From a virus: a stretch of 64,000 nucleotides of DNA. The position numbers and the translations under genes are program-made. Positions 26,266-34,060 of this stretch are shown here, in pieces. The notes under the pieces are model-generated. The model ran no database searches, was not told the origin of the DNA, and saw only the letters and a program-made list of their open reading frames with translations. How positions within the stretch are numbered: position 1 is the stretch's first letter; each line of letters begins with the position of its first letter. The stretch lies in IMG/VR virus record IMGVR_UViG_3300026479_000007, positions 62,001-126,000 of that record; one strand, given 5' to 3'.

Positions 26266-27127
26266 TTTCTTCTAATTTTTCTGTTTTATAACTTTCTAAT
26301 TTTTCGAAACTTTTCTTTCTATTAACATCAATATAGGTAGTTAACTGCAATTCTCTTTGTAGTCTATTATCGGATATTGGATTATCTACATTGTGTATAT
26401 ACATTTCTTCTTTATTAAAGAACACATGCTCCTTACCAGCCATTTCAAACATGGGTAAAAACATACAAACATCATATTTAACTTTATACCAATTGCCTGA
26501 TTTATCTTTCATACATTCAAAATTTTCATCTTGTTCTGCAATTTTACTATAAAGACCAGCTTTAAAAGTTCTTATGTGAGGTATTATAAAAGGTATTTTT
26601 CTTAAATCCTCAAATTCTTCTTTTGTATACTCTTTATGATTATATGTTTGACTATTGTTAGAACTTTTTGAATTCCCATACATTAACCAACACTCTTCAT
26701 TTTTGTTATAAAAATCATTAATTTGAGATAAAACTCTCTTATTAACAAGCCAATCATCTCCATTTACAATTACAACAATATCTTCTGAGTCTGTAGCAAA
26801 CCTCATTATTCCGTTATGCAAATTAGGAAGAGCAGTAATTCTTTCCCCAGACCTCCAAGCTAAAATATTGCTACAATTAGTTTTGTCTAATAAGTGATGT
26901 TTACTTTCAACTATAGGTTCTCCATTATCATCCATCAAAAGATTTCCTTCACTATCACCTTTATATTTTACAGCAGGTATTTTAGAAAAAGAATCATCTG
27001 TAGAACAATCATCTATAAAAAGAATTTCATAGTTATCATAATCTTGAGTTAGCAAAGAATTTATACACCTATCTAGAAACTTTCCTGGATTATAAAATGG
27101 GACTATGACTTTAATTTTATTTTTCAT
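26258..27127 (-). CDS. GT2-family glycosyltransferase (first gene of operon)
   Basis: 289 residues. Clear GT2: KVIVPFYNPGKFLDRCINSL (6-25), EILFIDDCSTDDSF (34-47), then IVVIVNGDDWLVNKRVLSQI with the D-D metal motif near residue 116. It carries an insertion with KYKGDSEGNLLMDDNGEP between the donor motifs. It is first in the run of overlapping minus-strand genes, so its upstream region (27128-27259) should hold the operon promoter. No clear Bacteroidota -33/-7 pair was found there. Sugar specificity unknown. Confidence 0.85.
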   Translation of the reverse strand: MKNKIKVIVPFYNPGKFLDRCINSLLTQDYDNYEILFIDDCSTDDSFSKIPAVKYKGDSEGNLLMDDNGEPIVESKHHLLDKTNCSNILAWRSGERITALPNLHNGIMRFATDSEDIVVIVNGDDWLVNKRVLSQINDFYNKNEECWLMYGNSKSSNNSQTYNHKEYTKEEFEDLRKIPFIIPHIRTFKAGLYSKIAEQDENFECMKDKSGNWYKVKYDVCMFLPMFEMAGKEHVFFNKEEMYIHNVDNPISDNRLQRELQLTTYIDVNRKKSFEKLESYKTEKLEEND

Positions 27128-27216
27128 ATTTATGAATTGTATTATTTCTTATATTAAGCAATATACATTTTTTTTATTAAAAATAAATGAAAAGTGTAAA
27201 AAACTTTTTTTTCAGC

Positions 27217-27223
27217 TATTTAT
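27217..27223 (+). promoter_or_regulatory. Candidate late-promoter element (GCTATTTAT)
   Basis: TATTTAT 36 nt before the ATG of the coiled-coil gene at 27260, on its coding strand. Confidence 0.35.
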
Positions 27224-27259
27224 TTTTAAAAATTATAAAATTATTAAATATAATTTAAA

Positions 27260-27655
27260 ATGAACAGTAAAAAATTAAACAAATCAAATATTCTTAACCT
27301 TATAAAAGAGGAAGCAGAATTTATTCTTAAAAAAGAAGAGTACTATAAAAAAGTAACTCAAATCAATGAAGAAATTAAAAATCTTTATGAAAATAGAGAT
27401 TTTGTTGGAACTTTTGGATTTCAAGGAGACAATAAAGATAAAAGTGTGTCTGGATTTGTTGATACTCCAAACATTTCTTATATAGCTCAATTAGAAAAAG
27501 AATTTGCTAAACAAGATGAAATTGAAGAAGCTTCTACAATCAATGAAGATGAGTTAAATGAAATAGATGAGTTAAAAAAAGAAAATAAAAATTTAAAAAA
27601 GCAAATAGAAGAAATTACAGCATTTATATCAGAAATGAAAAAAGCTGACAAATAA
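27260..27655 (+). CDS. Small coiled-coil protein, possible capsid-core component
   Basis: 131 residues, family not recognised. The N-terminal segment KLNKSNILNLIKEEAEFI resembles the N-termini of the proteins at 27675 and 33241. It contains L-I-K-E, which fits the (L/I)-x-E consensus cut by T4-type prohead proteases. The C-terminus is a Leu-zipper-like coiled coil (ELKKENKNLKKQIEEITAFI). It lies 19 nt before the acidic protein gene. A role inside the prohead is inferred, not shown. Confidence 0.55.
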   Translation: MNSKKLNKSNILNLIKEEAEFILKKEEYYKKVTQINEEIKNLYENRDFVGTFGFQGDNKDKSVSGFVDTPNISYIAQLEKEFAKQDEIEEASTINEDELNEIDELKKENKNLKKQIEEITAFISEMKKADK

Positions 27656-27674
27656 TAATTAAAATAACAAAAAA

Positions 27675-28244
27675 ATGAAAATTACAAAATCAGAATTAAC
27701 ACAAATTATTAAAGAGGAAGCTTTAAAATTCAAAAAAAAGCTACAATTAGAATCTAAACTTGCTGAAATTGAAGCTCAACTTGCTGAAGTTGAAGCTGGT
27801 GATATGCATGAATTACCTGATGGGACAAAAAAGTATAAGCCAGAATTTGAAGAATTAAGCAAAGATGGAGGTTTCCCAGCTTTAAAAGAAGAAGAAGAAG
27901 AATTTGGAGAAGAAATTTCTGAAGAAGAAGATATGATGGAAATGATGTCAGAAAAAATGGAAGATGAAGAAGAGAAAACTTTAGAAGAAATGTTAGCTGA
28001 AATCATGTCTGAAGAAGATGAAGATTTAGAAGAATGTGGAACTATGGAAGAAGAAGAAGTAGTTTCTGAAAAGGAAGAAGTTTGCGAAGAAGAAGAAGAA
28101 GTTTCTGAAAAAGAAGAAGTTTCTGAAGAAGAAGAAATGTGTGAAGATGAAGAAGTAGTTTCTGAATCAAAAAACAATACAGAAAATATTCTTACTGAAG
28201 AACAGTCTAGAATGAAAAAATTAGCTGGTTTAATTAAGGAATAA
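27675..28244 (+). CDS. Highly acidic prohead-core-like protein with terminal motifs
   Basis: 189 residues. The start KITKSELTQIIKEEALKFKK parallels T4 capsid-targeting peptides of internal proteins, which begin with about ten residues ending in (L/I)-x-E. The middle is almost pure Glu/Asp/Ser/Val (EEEVCEEEE-type runs), as in scaffold proteins. The C-terminus EEQSRMKKLAGLIKE shares R-M-K-x-L-A-G with the end of the scaffold at 35501. Together these point to a core or internal capsid protein processed by the gp21-type protease (inference). A strong terminator follows. Confidence 0.6.
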   Translation: MKITKSELTQIIKEEALKFKKKLQLESKLAEIEAQLAEVEAGDMHELPDGTKKYKPEFEELSKDGGFPALKEEEEEFGEEISEEEDMMEMMSEKMEDEEEKTLEEMLAEIMSEEDEDLEECGTMEEEEVVSEKEEVCEEEEEVSEKEEVSEEEEMCEDEEVVSESKNNTENILTEEQSRMKKLAGLIKE

Positions 28245-28264
28245 TATTTAATATCAATAATACA

Positions 28265-28296
28265 AAAAAACCCTCAAGATAACTTGAGGGTTTTTT
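28265..28296. terminator. Bidirectional hairpin terminator
   Basis: CCCTCAAG / CTTGAGGG (28271-28278 and 28283-28290) with a 4-nt loop, flanked by A6 and T6. It stands between convergent genes and can serve both strands. Confidence 0.85.
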
Positions 28297-28313
28297 ATTT
28301 TTTTAGAACTTTT

Positions 28314-28529
28314 TTATAAAATCATCCTACCAGAATTAATACCTTCTTTTATCTCAAAAGAATTGTGACAACAATTGCAAGTATATACTTTTACTTTTTG
28401 AACATTATTTACATTTCCCTTTTGTGAATCTAATAGAAGATTATTATTAGACGAATTAACAGATTTTACACTTTCTAAAAAAGTTGTGTTTTCGCAACCA
28501 TGAGGGCATTTCATCTTTTGTACAATCAT
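28314..28529 (-). CDS. Small zinc-ribbon-like protein
   Basis: 71 residues. Two Cys clusters, CPHGCE (8-13) and YTCNCCHNSFEI (49-60), are separated by a polar linker. This is the usual layout of a small zinc ribbon, although one pair has a CxC-C arrangement. Translation could start at either Met1 or Met6. It lies between a terminator and the PhoH gene on the same strand. Nucleic-acid or protein binding is plausible; the target is unknown. Confidence 0.6.
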   Translation of the reverse strand: MIVQKMKCPHGCENTTFLESVKSVNSSNNNLLLDSQKGNVNNVQKVKVYTCNCCHNSFEIKEGINSGRMIL

Positions 28530-28546
28530 AATTTCTGTTTTTATTT

Positions 28547-28553
28547 ATAAATA
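28547..28553 (-). promoter_or_regulatory. Candidate promoter element, minus strand
   Basis: Minus strand TTATATTTATAAATA, 17 nt before the zinc-ribbon gene start. Confidence 0.3.
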
Positions 28554-28560
28554 TAAAAAA

Positions 28561-29277
28561 TTATTCATTTTTATATGTATCTAATATTTTTTGAATTACT
28601 GGATTTCTTACAACATCAGTTTCTTCAAATGAAATAGTACCTATTTCAGATATATTTTTAAATCTATTCAAAGCATCATATAAACCAGTATCTAATGTGT
28701 TTTTATACCTATCTGATTGTTCTAAATCTCCAGAGATTATAAACTTACTTTTCCAACCTATCCTTGTTAATAAAGTTTTAGTCTGTCTTTTTGTGGAGTT
28801 TTGAAATTCTTCTGCTATTAATATTGAATTATCTATATTTATACCTCTCATATATGCTAAAGGCATAATCTGAATATGTTCAGAATCCATTAAGGCTTTA
28901 ACATTTTGTTTGCCAATAATTTTTTCTAATAGATAAATTGTTGAATAAGTATATGGAGACATTTTTTCTAATATATCACCTGGTAAAAAACCTAACTTTT
29001 CATCTGCTTCAACTGCAGGTGTAGTTATAACTATTTTGTAATATTCATTCTCTGAAGAAGCTAATAATTCTAAAGCCTTTAAAGCAGTCAAATAAGACTT
29101 TCCAACTCCTGCAGGACCTGTACATATTACAATTTCTTTATTATGCATTAAATCATAAAATTCTTGCTGTTTCTGATTTTTAGATTTAAAATGTATTTCT
29201 CCTATTATATTTTTTAAAAATTGTTTAGTATCATTTCCTCTACCTTTTGTTGATTTTGAATTTTTTTTAGTTGACAT
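28561..29277 (-). CDS. phoH: PhoH-like P-loop ATPase
   Basis: 238 residues. Walker A CTGPAGVGKSYLT (52-64); the PhoH-specific RxxE region is replaced by TTPAVEADEKLGFLPGD; Walker B ILIAEEFQNSTKRQ; then FIISGDLEQSDR and VRNPVIQKILD. PhoH is one of the commonest accessory genes in marine and environmental phages. Its role is debated (phosphate-starvation response or RNA-linked helicase/NTPase). The arrangement after a divergent TATTTAT-containing region suggests independent expression from the structural genes to the right. Confidence 0.9.
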   Translation of the reverse strand: MSTKKNSKSTKGRGNDTKQFLKNIIGEIHFKSKNQKQQEFYDLMHNKEIVICTGPAGVGKSYLTALKALELLASSENEYYKIVITTPAVEADEKLGFLPGDILEKMSPYTYSTIYLLEKIIGKQNVKALMDSEHIQIMPLAYMRGINIDNSILIAEEFQNSTKRQTKTLLTRIGWKSKFIISGDLEQSDRYKNTLDTGLYDALNRFKNISEIGTISFEETDVVRNPVIQKILDTYKNE

Positions 29278-29302
29278 ATAATTTATATTAGTTTATTATA
29301 TT

Positions 29303-29309
29303 ATAAATA
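29303..29309 (-). promoter_or_regulatory. Candidate promoter element before phoH
   Basis: Minus strand TATATTTATAA, 25 nt before the phoH start. Together with 29356-29362 it makes a divergent pair. Confidence 0.3.
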
Positions 29310-29355
29310 TAAGTATTATTTTATTCTTTGTAACTAATAACTTAATTTTATTTAA

Positions 29356-29362
29356 TATTTAT
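29356..29362 (+). promoter_or_regulatory. Candidate late-promoter element (AATATTTAT)
   Basis: TATTTAT 24 nt before the preferred start at 29387 (6 nt before an alternative ATG at 29369). The spacing favours the downstream start. Confidence 0.35.
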
Positions 29363-29386
29363 TATTAAATGTTTTATAAAAGTATT

Positions 29387-30265
29387 ATGGAAAAAATAAC
29401 TGTTTCAGAATTAGAAGAGATGATTAGAAGTAAATTTTTAGAAAAAGGAGCTTCTACAGATGAAATAAAAGAAGAGGTAATAAAAAACATAACAGAAAAA
29501 ATTAAAAATAAATCTAAAGAAGGTAAAAAAATAGATAATGAAAACAATGAAGAAAAAGTTTTAAATATTGATATTTCTAAACCTAAAGATGAAGAAGGAA
29601 AAGTTCCAGAATCTATAACTTCTACCTTAGAAACCTCTAAGGAGATGGAAGATATTTTAAAAAGAGAAGAAGAACTAAAAAGAAAAGAAGAAGAATTATC
29701 AAAAAAAGAATTAGAACTTAATGATAAAGAAACTATTTTATTATCTAAAGAAGAAGAATTAAAACATCATCCAGAAATTCCAAAACAATTAAAAAAATTA
29801 GAAAGTGAAAAATTATTTATTTTTGATGAAAATGAAATTTCTGTAGGTTCTGAAAAACTTTCTAGTATAGACCTTAAAACACTTGAAAATCCTGAAGAAA
29901 AAACAAATATGAAAGATATTTGGTTAAACAAAGGAGTTAAAGAAGCAGAATTATATATTGTTAAATTTGAAAAAATAGGAAAATTAGAATTTGACCCATT
30001 CGAAGGTAATACTGAATTCATAGAAGATATATTAGAAAATAAAGAAGACGATTTAGAGTTAAGTGATATTGAGTTAGATAGTCAAAGTAATATGAAAGAT
30101 TCTATTGAACCTGTAAAAGATGTAACTCAACCTATGATAGATAATTCAAATGAAAATTTAAATTCAGAAGAAAATAGTTTACATAATGATGTAGAAGAAG
30201 AAAATCATTATGATATGATTTTAAGCAAAAGAATAGAGGAAATTGTCAAAAAATATATTCAATAA
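29387..30265 (+). CDS. Acidic coiled-coil protein, putative prohead-core or internal protein
   Basis: 292 residues from the ATG at 29387; a start six codons earlier (29369) is possible. The preferred start gives EKITVSELEEMIRSKFLEKG, matching the N-terminal pattern of the gene at 27675. A long charged coiled coil follows (EDILKREEELKRKEEELSKK and similar). A globular segment near 140-200 contains LSSIDLKTLENPEEKTNMKD and KEAELYIVKFEKIGKLEFDP, and the tail is acidic. The family is not recognised; the composition resembles scaffold or core proteins. It is followed by the next gene after a single base. Confidence 0.5.
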   Translation: MEKITVSELEEMIRSKFLEKGASTDEIKEEVIKNITEKIKNKSKEGKKIDNENNEEKVLNIDISKPKDEEGKVPESITSTLETSKEMEDILKREEELKRKEEELSKKELELNDKETILLSKEEELKHHPEIPKQLKKLESEKLFIFDENEISVGSEKLSSIDLKTLENPEEKTNMKDIWLNKGVKEAELYIVKFEKIGKLEFDPFEGNTEFIEDILENKEDDLELSDIELDSQSNMKDSIEPVKDVTQPMIDNSNENLNSEENSLHNDVEEENHYDMILSKRIEEIVKKYIQ

Positions 30266-30266
30266 A

Positions 30267-30749
30267 ATGATTAGTGAATCTTACAAAAATAGAATCAAAT
30301 TTTTATCTGGAATATTAAAAGAAGATAATATTGAACTTAAGTCTGATACAGGTAGAAGCGATAAGGATACTTTAGGTTGGTTCTCAGAAGACTACCTGTT
30401 AAATTTAGGTTCTGACATATTAACTAGTATTGATGATGAAATTGAAAAAGATAAATCACTAAATCTAAAACTTTTAAAAAGCTCAACAAAAATAAATTCA
30501 AATTCTTTATTTATAAACATTAATATAAATGGTATTTTTGAAGAAAAACCAATAGATGAAAACTTTGATTTAGTTTTAACTGTACAATTTTCAAATGACT
30601 CAAATACAGTTGCTTCAATAAACTTTAAAGGAATTATAAGTAGGTTTAATTTAAATTCTAAACATTCTTCTAAAGATTTGGAGTTATTTAAAAATGAAAT
30701 CATAGATAACATTTTTAATTCTTTAAAAATTTCAAATAAAAATCAATAA
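30267..30749 (+). CDS. Hypothetical protein with RIKxLSGI motif
   Basis: 160 residues from the ATG at 30267, directly after the upstream stop (TAA-A-ATG). An upstream ATG at 30243 would overlap the previous gene and is less likely. The N-terminus SESYKNRIKFLSGILKED echoes the R-M-K-x-L-A-G motif at the ends of two acidic proteins in this window. The rest forms beta strands (SLFINININGIF, DLVLTVQFSND) with no known family. Probably part of the head-assembly set. Confidence 0.5.
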   Translation: MISESYKNRIKFLSGILKEDNIELKSDTGRSDKDTLGWFSEDYLLNLGSDILTSIDDEIEKDKSLNLKLLKSSTKINSNSLFINININGIFEEKPIDENFDLVLTVQFSNDSNTVASINFKGIISRFNLNSKHSSKDLELFKNEIIDNIFNSLKISNKNQ

Positions 30750-30756
30750 TATTTAT
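30750..30756 (+). promoter_or_regulatory. Candidate late-promoter element (AATATTTAT)
   Basis: Begins immediately after the stop of the preceding gene, 51 nt before the next ATG at 30808. Confidence 0.3.
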
Positions 30757-30807
30757 CATTTACTTTTAATAATTAATTACTATTTTGAACTAAAAATATA
30801 ATTAACT

Positions 30808-31152
30808 ATGAAAGTTTGGAAAATTACTAACAACTCAAAAGAACATGTAAAAGTTGCATGTAAAACTGCATCAATGCACTCAAAAGGAATTATTTTAAAT
30901 CCAGGTGAATTTTGCATTTCTGAAGCACAATTAACTGCCTCTTTAGATGCACAAGAAAGAAGAGGTTTTATTTCTGTAGATAGAGAATTCGATAATTCTA
31001 AATTAGAATTAGAATTTGTTAAAAATTATTCAGAAAAACACCTAGAAACTTTATTAAAAAAAATAAACTCTGAAGAAGAAAATAAAGAAAAATCTGATTT
31101 TGAAAAAGCTGCTGAAGCAGCAGATAAATATATAAATAACGAAAATTCATAA
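30808..31152 (+). CDS. Hypothetical protein, possible structural role
   Basis: 114 residues. The N-terminal 70 residues look like a compact beta unit (KVWKITNNSKEHVKVACKTA, KGIILNPGEFCISEAQL, RGFISVDREF). The C-terminus is acidic and helical (EKSDFEKAAEAADKYINN). The family is not recognised. It precedes the GT4-like gene by 3 nt and shares the transcription direction of the head genes. Confidence 0.55.
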   Translation: MKVWKITNNSKEHVKVACKTASMHSKGIILNPGEFCISEAQLTASLDAQERRGFISVDREFDNSKLELEFVKNYSEKHLETLLKKINSEEENKEKSDFEKAAEAADKYINNENS

Positions 31153-31155
31153 TAT

Positions 31156-32388
31156 ATGTCTGATAAAATAAAAATATTATTTCAACCTTCAGATTTGGCT
31201 GGAGTTGGGCACTTTAGGTCTATTTGGCCTGCACAAGAAATTCAAAGAAAATATAAAGACTCTTTTGAAGTTAAAATTGATTTAAGTCCTAATTTTAATG
31301 ATTTAGAATCTTTAAAAAAATATGATATCATACACTTTCATAGACACTTTGGACCAATAGAAAGAATTGATGAAATTTTTGATACCTTAAAATCTGCTGG
31401 TGTAACTATGATTATGGATATTGATGATTATTGGTCTCCTCCAACTACACATCCTATGTATCATGCTGCAAAAAGTGAAAATATAGAGGAAAAAATTATT
31501 AAAACTATCAAAAAATCTGATTATGTAACAACTACAACAGATATTTTTGCTAAAGAAATAGCTAAATATAACAAAAATGTGATTGTTATGCCTAATGCTA
31601 TTGATTCAGAACATAAAATGTGGAAACAAGATGAGACAGCCGAAAAATTTGATAAACTTAGAGTTTCTTGGATTGGTGGTTCATCTCATTTAGAAGATTT
31701 GAAGTTAATGGAAACTTCTATGGCAAAATTAAATTCAGACGATTCTTTAAAAGATAAATATCAAATTATTTTATGTGGTTTTGATACTAGAGGTCACATT
31801 ACAGAAATTAATCAACAAACTGGTCAAAAAAAGACAAGAAAAATAAAACCAGAAGAAAGTGTTTGGAATCGTTTTGAAAAAATTTTTACAAGTGATTACA
31901 AAATAGTTGATGAAGATTATAGAAAGTTTTTAAGTGAATTTAAAAATGAAAAATATCCAGAAGATTATTCTAAATTGAATTATGTTAGAAGATGGACTTT
32001 GCCATTAACTCAATATGGTAAACATTATAGTTTTTGTGATGTTTGTTTAGCTCCTTTAGTTCATAATAAATTTAATGAAGTCAAATCTGAACTTAAAATA
32101 ATTGAGGCTGGAATGACAAAAAAAGTTTTAATTGCTCAAGATTTTGGGGTTTACAAAGAATTAATTGAAGATGGTGAAAATGGTTTCTTAGTTAAAGATA
32201 ATAGAAATCATAAAGATTGGTATAAAAATATCAAAAAACTTATTAACAACCCAGAAGAAGTAAAAAGAATTTCAGAAAATCTACATAATTTCGTAAAAGA
32301 AAAATATGACTTGAAAAATGTAACGAAAAGTAGAGTTGAAAGCTATTTGAAATTACACAAAGAAAAAAGTGAAGTAGCTGTAAATTAA
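31156..32388 (+). CDS. GT4-like glycosyltransferase in the structural region
   Basis: 410 residues, GT-B fold. The N-terminal domain has LFQPSDLAGVGHFRSIWPAQ and YDIIHFHRHFGPIERID, then MIMDIDDYWSPPTTHPMY. The C-terminal domain has VSWIGGSSHLEDL, KSELKIIEAGMTKKVLIAQD and GENGFLVKDN, matching the donor-site segment of GT4. It is separate from the minus-strand glycan operon and faces the opposite way, among head genes. It may modify virion proteins or act in the same pathway late in infection. Confidence 0.75.
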   Translation: MSDKIKILFQPSDLAGVGHFRSIWPAQEIQRKYKDSFEVKIDLSPNFNDLESLKKYDIIHFHRHFGPIERIDEIFDTLKSAGVTMIMDIDDYWSPPTTHPMYHAAKSENIEEKIIKTIKKSDYVTTTTDIFAKEIAKYNKNVIVMPNAIDSEHKMWKQDETAEKFDKLRVSWIGGSSHLEDLKLMETSMAKLNSDDSLKDKYQIILCGFDTRGHITEINQQTGQKKTRKIKPEESVWNRFEKIFTSDYKIVDEDYRKFLSEFKNEKYPEDYSKLNYVRRWTLPLTQYGKHYSFCDVCLAPLVHNKFNEVKSELKIIEAGMTKKVLIAQDFGVYKELIEDGENGFLVKDNRNHKDWYKNIKKLINNPEEVKRISENLHNFVKEKYDLKNVTKSRVESYLKLHKEKSEVAVN

Positions 32389-32399
32389 AATTTCTTTCA

Positions 32400-32406
32400 T
32401 ATTTAT
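32400..32406 (+). promoter_or_regulatory. Candidate late-promoter element (CATATTTAT)
   Basis: TATTTAT ending 16 nt before the ATG at 32423. Confidence 0.35.
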
Positions 32407-32422
32407 TTAAAAAATATATAAA

Positions 32423-33235
32423 ATGGAAAAAATTAGCTTAAATTTTGGTGCTTTAAGAGATACTGTATACAAATTATCTTGTAGAGAGTTGGTAAATGAA
32501 TCGAATAAAGATTCTAATAATAAAAACTCTTTAAATAAATTTATTAAAAAATTAAAAGAAGAACCTATTTTAAGAGTTCAATATATGATTTTTGAAAATC
32601 TTACAAAAGGACACTTTGAAAATGAGAGATTAGCTGAGAGATATATAAATGAAAATCTTTCTCTATCTGAAAAGTTAGATTGGAATAAGTTATTAGAAGT
32701 AAACAAAAAATTAAGAAAAGAAATCTTAGATGAACACTTCGTATCTGCTTCTAATGGATATGATGAATTATATGAATCAATTCATACTTTAATTGAATCG
32801 AGAAGTAACTTATCTTTTTCAAACATAAATAAATCTCATGAATCTTATGAGCATATTTTATCTCATTTACAAAGAAATGTTTCTAATGAAAATAAATTAG
32901 AAGAAGATTTGAATGATATGCCTAAATTTTTATCTTGGAGATATGTAAATGAACATGCTGTAAGTAATTTTAATAAAAGGTATAGACATTTAAATGAATC
33001 TGACAAAAAATTATTTAAAGTATTAATTTCTTCTGATGATATAAAAATAAAATATGCTAATGATTTAAAAAGTGAAAGTCTTTCTTTAATTGATGGTATT
33101 ATTCTGGAAGAGGGTGAAAGTTTTTTAGAGAATTTTAAAAACAAATTAGAATCTATTGAAGAAATAAATTCTAAAAATGTTGATGAAATTATTATAAATT
33201 GTGCTGAAATAAATGATATATTAAACCAAATTTAA
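32423..33235 (+). CDS. Helical hypothetical protein of the head region
   Basis: 270 residues, predicted almost wholly alpha-helical (FGALRDTVYKLSCRELVNES, KFIKKLKEEPILRVQYMIFE, LSHLQRNVSNENKLEEDLND). The family is not recognised. It has no membrane segment and no catalytic motif. It is followed after 5 nt by the small protein with a prohead-targeting-like N-terminus, and lies in the run leading to protease, scaffold and capsid genes. A structural or core role is inferred from position only. Confidence 0.5.
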   Translation: MEKISLNFGALRDTVYKLSCRELVNESNKDSNNKNSLNKFIKKLKEEPILRVQYMIFENLTKGHFENERLAERYINENLSLSEKLDWNKLLEVNKKLRKEILDEHFVSASNGYDELYESIHTLIESRSNLSFSNINKSHESYEHILSHLQRNVSNENKLEEDLNDMPKFLSWRYVNEHAVSNFNKRYRHLNESDKKLFKVLISSDDIKIKYANDLKSESLSLIDGIILEEGESFLENFKNKLESIEEINSKNVDEIIINCAEINDILNQI

Positions 33236-33240
33236 TAGTT

Positions 33241-33645
33241 ATGAAAATCAACAAAAACAGACTAAGAGAAATTATATTAGAGGAAATTAATGTTTTCAAA
33301 AATCTCAAAGAAAGTGAAAATATTTTAAAAACTATCGAACAAATGAATGGAATTAAATTAACTCCAGAAGAGATAGAAAATATTGAATCTGCAATAGAGA
33401 TGGATAAACAAAATAAAAATGAATCTTTCGAAAGTGATGTTGAAATAAAAAGTACAGGTGAATTTTCAGATATGACAATTTCAGAACTTAAAAAAGAAGT
33501 TGCAAAACTTAAAAAAGAAAATGATAAATTTCAAGAAGAAGATAAAAAAGTACCAGAAAAAAACAAAAAAAGAATGGGACAATTACTTTTCGCAATCAGA
33601 GCTAAACAAGGTTGGAAAAAAGGAGAAGGAAGTACTGGTTTATAA
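33241..33645 (+). CDS. Small protein with prohead-targeting-like N-terminus
   Basis: 134 residues. The start KINKNRLREIILEEINVFKN follows the same K-x-x-x-x-L-x-x-I-I-x-E-E pattern as the protein at 27675, with (I/L)-x-E as a possible protease site. The centre is a coiled coil (ISELKKEVAKLKKENDKF), and the basic C-terminus (RMGQLLFAIRAKQGWKKGEG) could bind nucleic acid. Such a build, a targeting peptide with a DNA-binding body, is what one would expect of an injected or core protein, but function is unproven. Confidence 0.5.
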   Translation: MKINKNRLREIILEEINVFKNLKESENILKTIEQMNGIKLTPEEIENIESAIEMDKQNKNESFESDVEIKSTGEFSDMTISELKKEVAKLKKENDKFQEEDKKVPEKNKKRMGQLLFAIRAKQGWKKGEGSTGL

Positions 33646-33669
33646 TTAATAATTTGTTTTATAAATTAT

Positions 33670-33676
33670 TATTTAT
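33670..33676 (+). promoter_or_regulatory. Candidate promoter element before thioredoxin
   Basis: TATTTAT 31 nt before the ATG at 33708. A TATAAATA octamer (33701-33708) also abuts the start codon. Confidence 0.3.
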
Positions 33677-33707
33677 TATCTTTATATAAATTAAATGTAT
33701 TATAAAT

Positions 33708-34025
33708 ATGGCACTAGAATTAACAAAAGAAAATTTTGAAGAGTTAGTTTTAAAATCTAATAAACCTGTTTTAGTAGATTTTTGGGCGGAATGGTGTAAT
33801 CCTTGTAAAATGATAGGGCCAGTAATAGATGAGATTCATAATGAATTATCAGACAAAGCAATAATCAGTAAAGTAAATGTAGATTTATATTCTGATATAG
33901 CTAGAGATTATGGAGTTAGAAATATACCTACAATGCTTTTTTTTAAAGATGGAGAAGTCTATGATAAATTAGTAGGAATTAAAAGTAAAGAAGAAATAAA
34001 ATCCAAAATTGAACCTAAACTATAA
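33708..34025 (+). CDS. trxA: Thioredoxin
   Basis: 105 residues, the normal thioredoxin length. The active site is FWAEWCNPCKMIGPVIDEI with WCNPCK at 29-34 instead of the common WCGPCK. The cis-proline loop VRNIPTMLFFKDGEV and the closing Gly are present. It acts as a cytoplasmic disulfide reductase; in phages it can support ribonucleotide reductase or a DNA polymerase. The Gly-to-Asn change between the cysteines may shift the redox potential. It ends at a strong terminator. Confidence 0.92.
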   Translation: MALELTKENFEELVLKSNKPVLVDFWAEWCNPCKMIGPVIDEIHNELSDKAIISKVNVDLYSDIARDYGVRNIPTMLFFKDGEVYDKLVGIKSKEEIKSKIEPKL

Positions 34026-34031
34026 CATAAA

Positions 34032-34054
34032 AAAAGAGAGCAATGCTCTCTTTT
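34032..34054. terminator. Hairpin terminator between convergent genes
   Basis: Perfect 10-bp stem AAAAGAGAGC / GCTCTCTTTT with a 3-nt loop. It can serve the thioredoxin gene (plus) and the 191-residue gene (minus). Confidence 0.85.
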
Positions 34055-34060
34055 CTTTGT

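Noticed and set aside
13569-27127. Glycan operon as contaminating bacterial DNA
   Set aside because: It is continuous with phage structural genes on both sides, shares their composition and spacing, and contains a phage-type A1-like gene and PcfJ-like gene.
27776-28177. Open frame on the minus strand rich in Ser/Thr
   Set aside because: It is the antisense of GAA/GAT-rich codons of the acidic protein; such repeats create false frames.
30243-30266. Upstream ATG for the gene at 30267
   Set aside because: It would overlap the end of the previous gene in another frame. The ATG right after that stop is favoured and exposes the shared motif.
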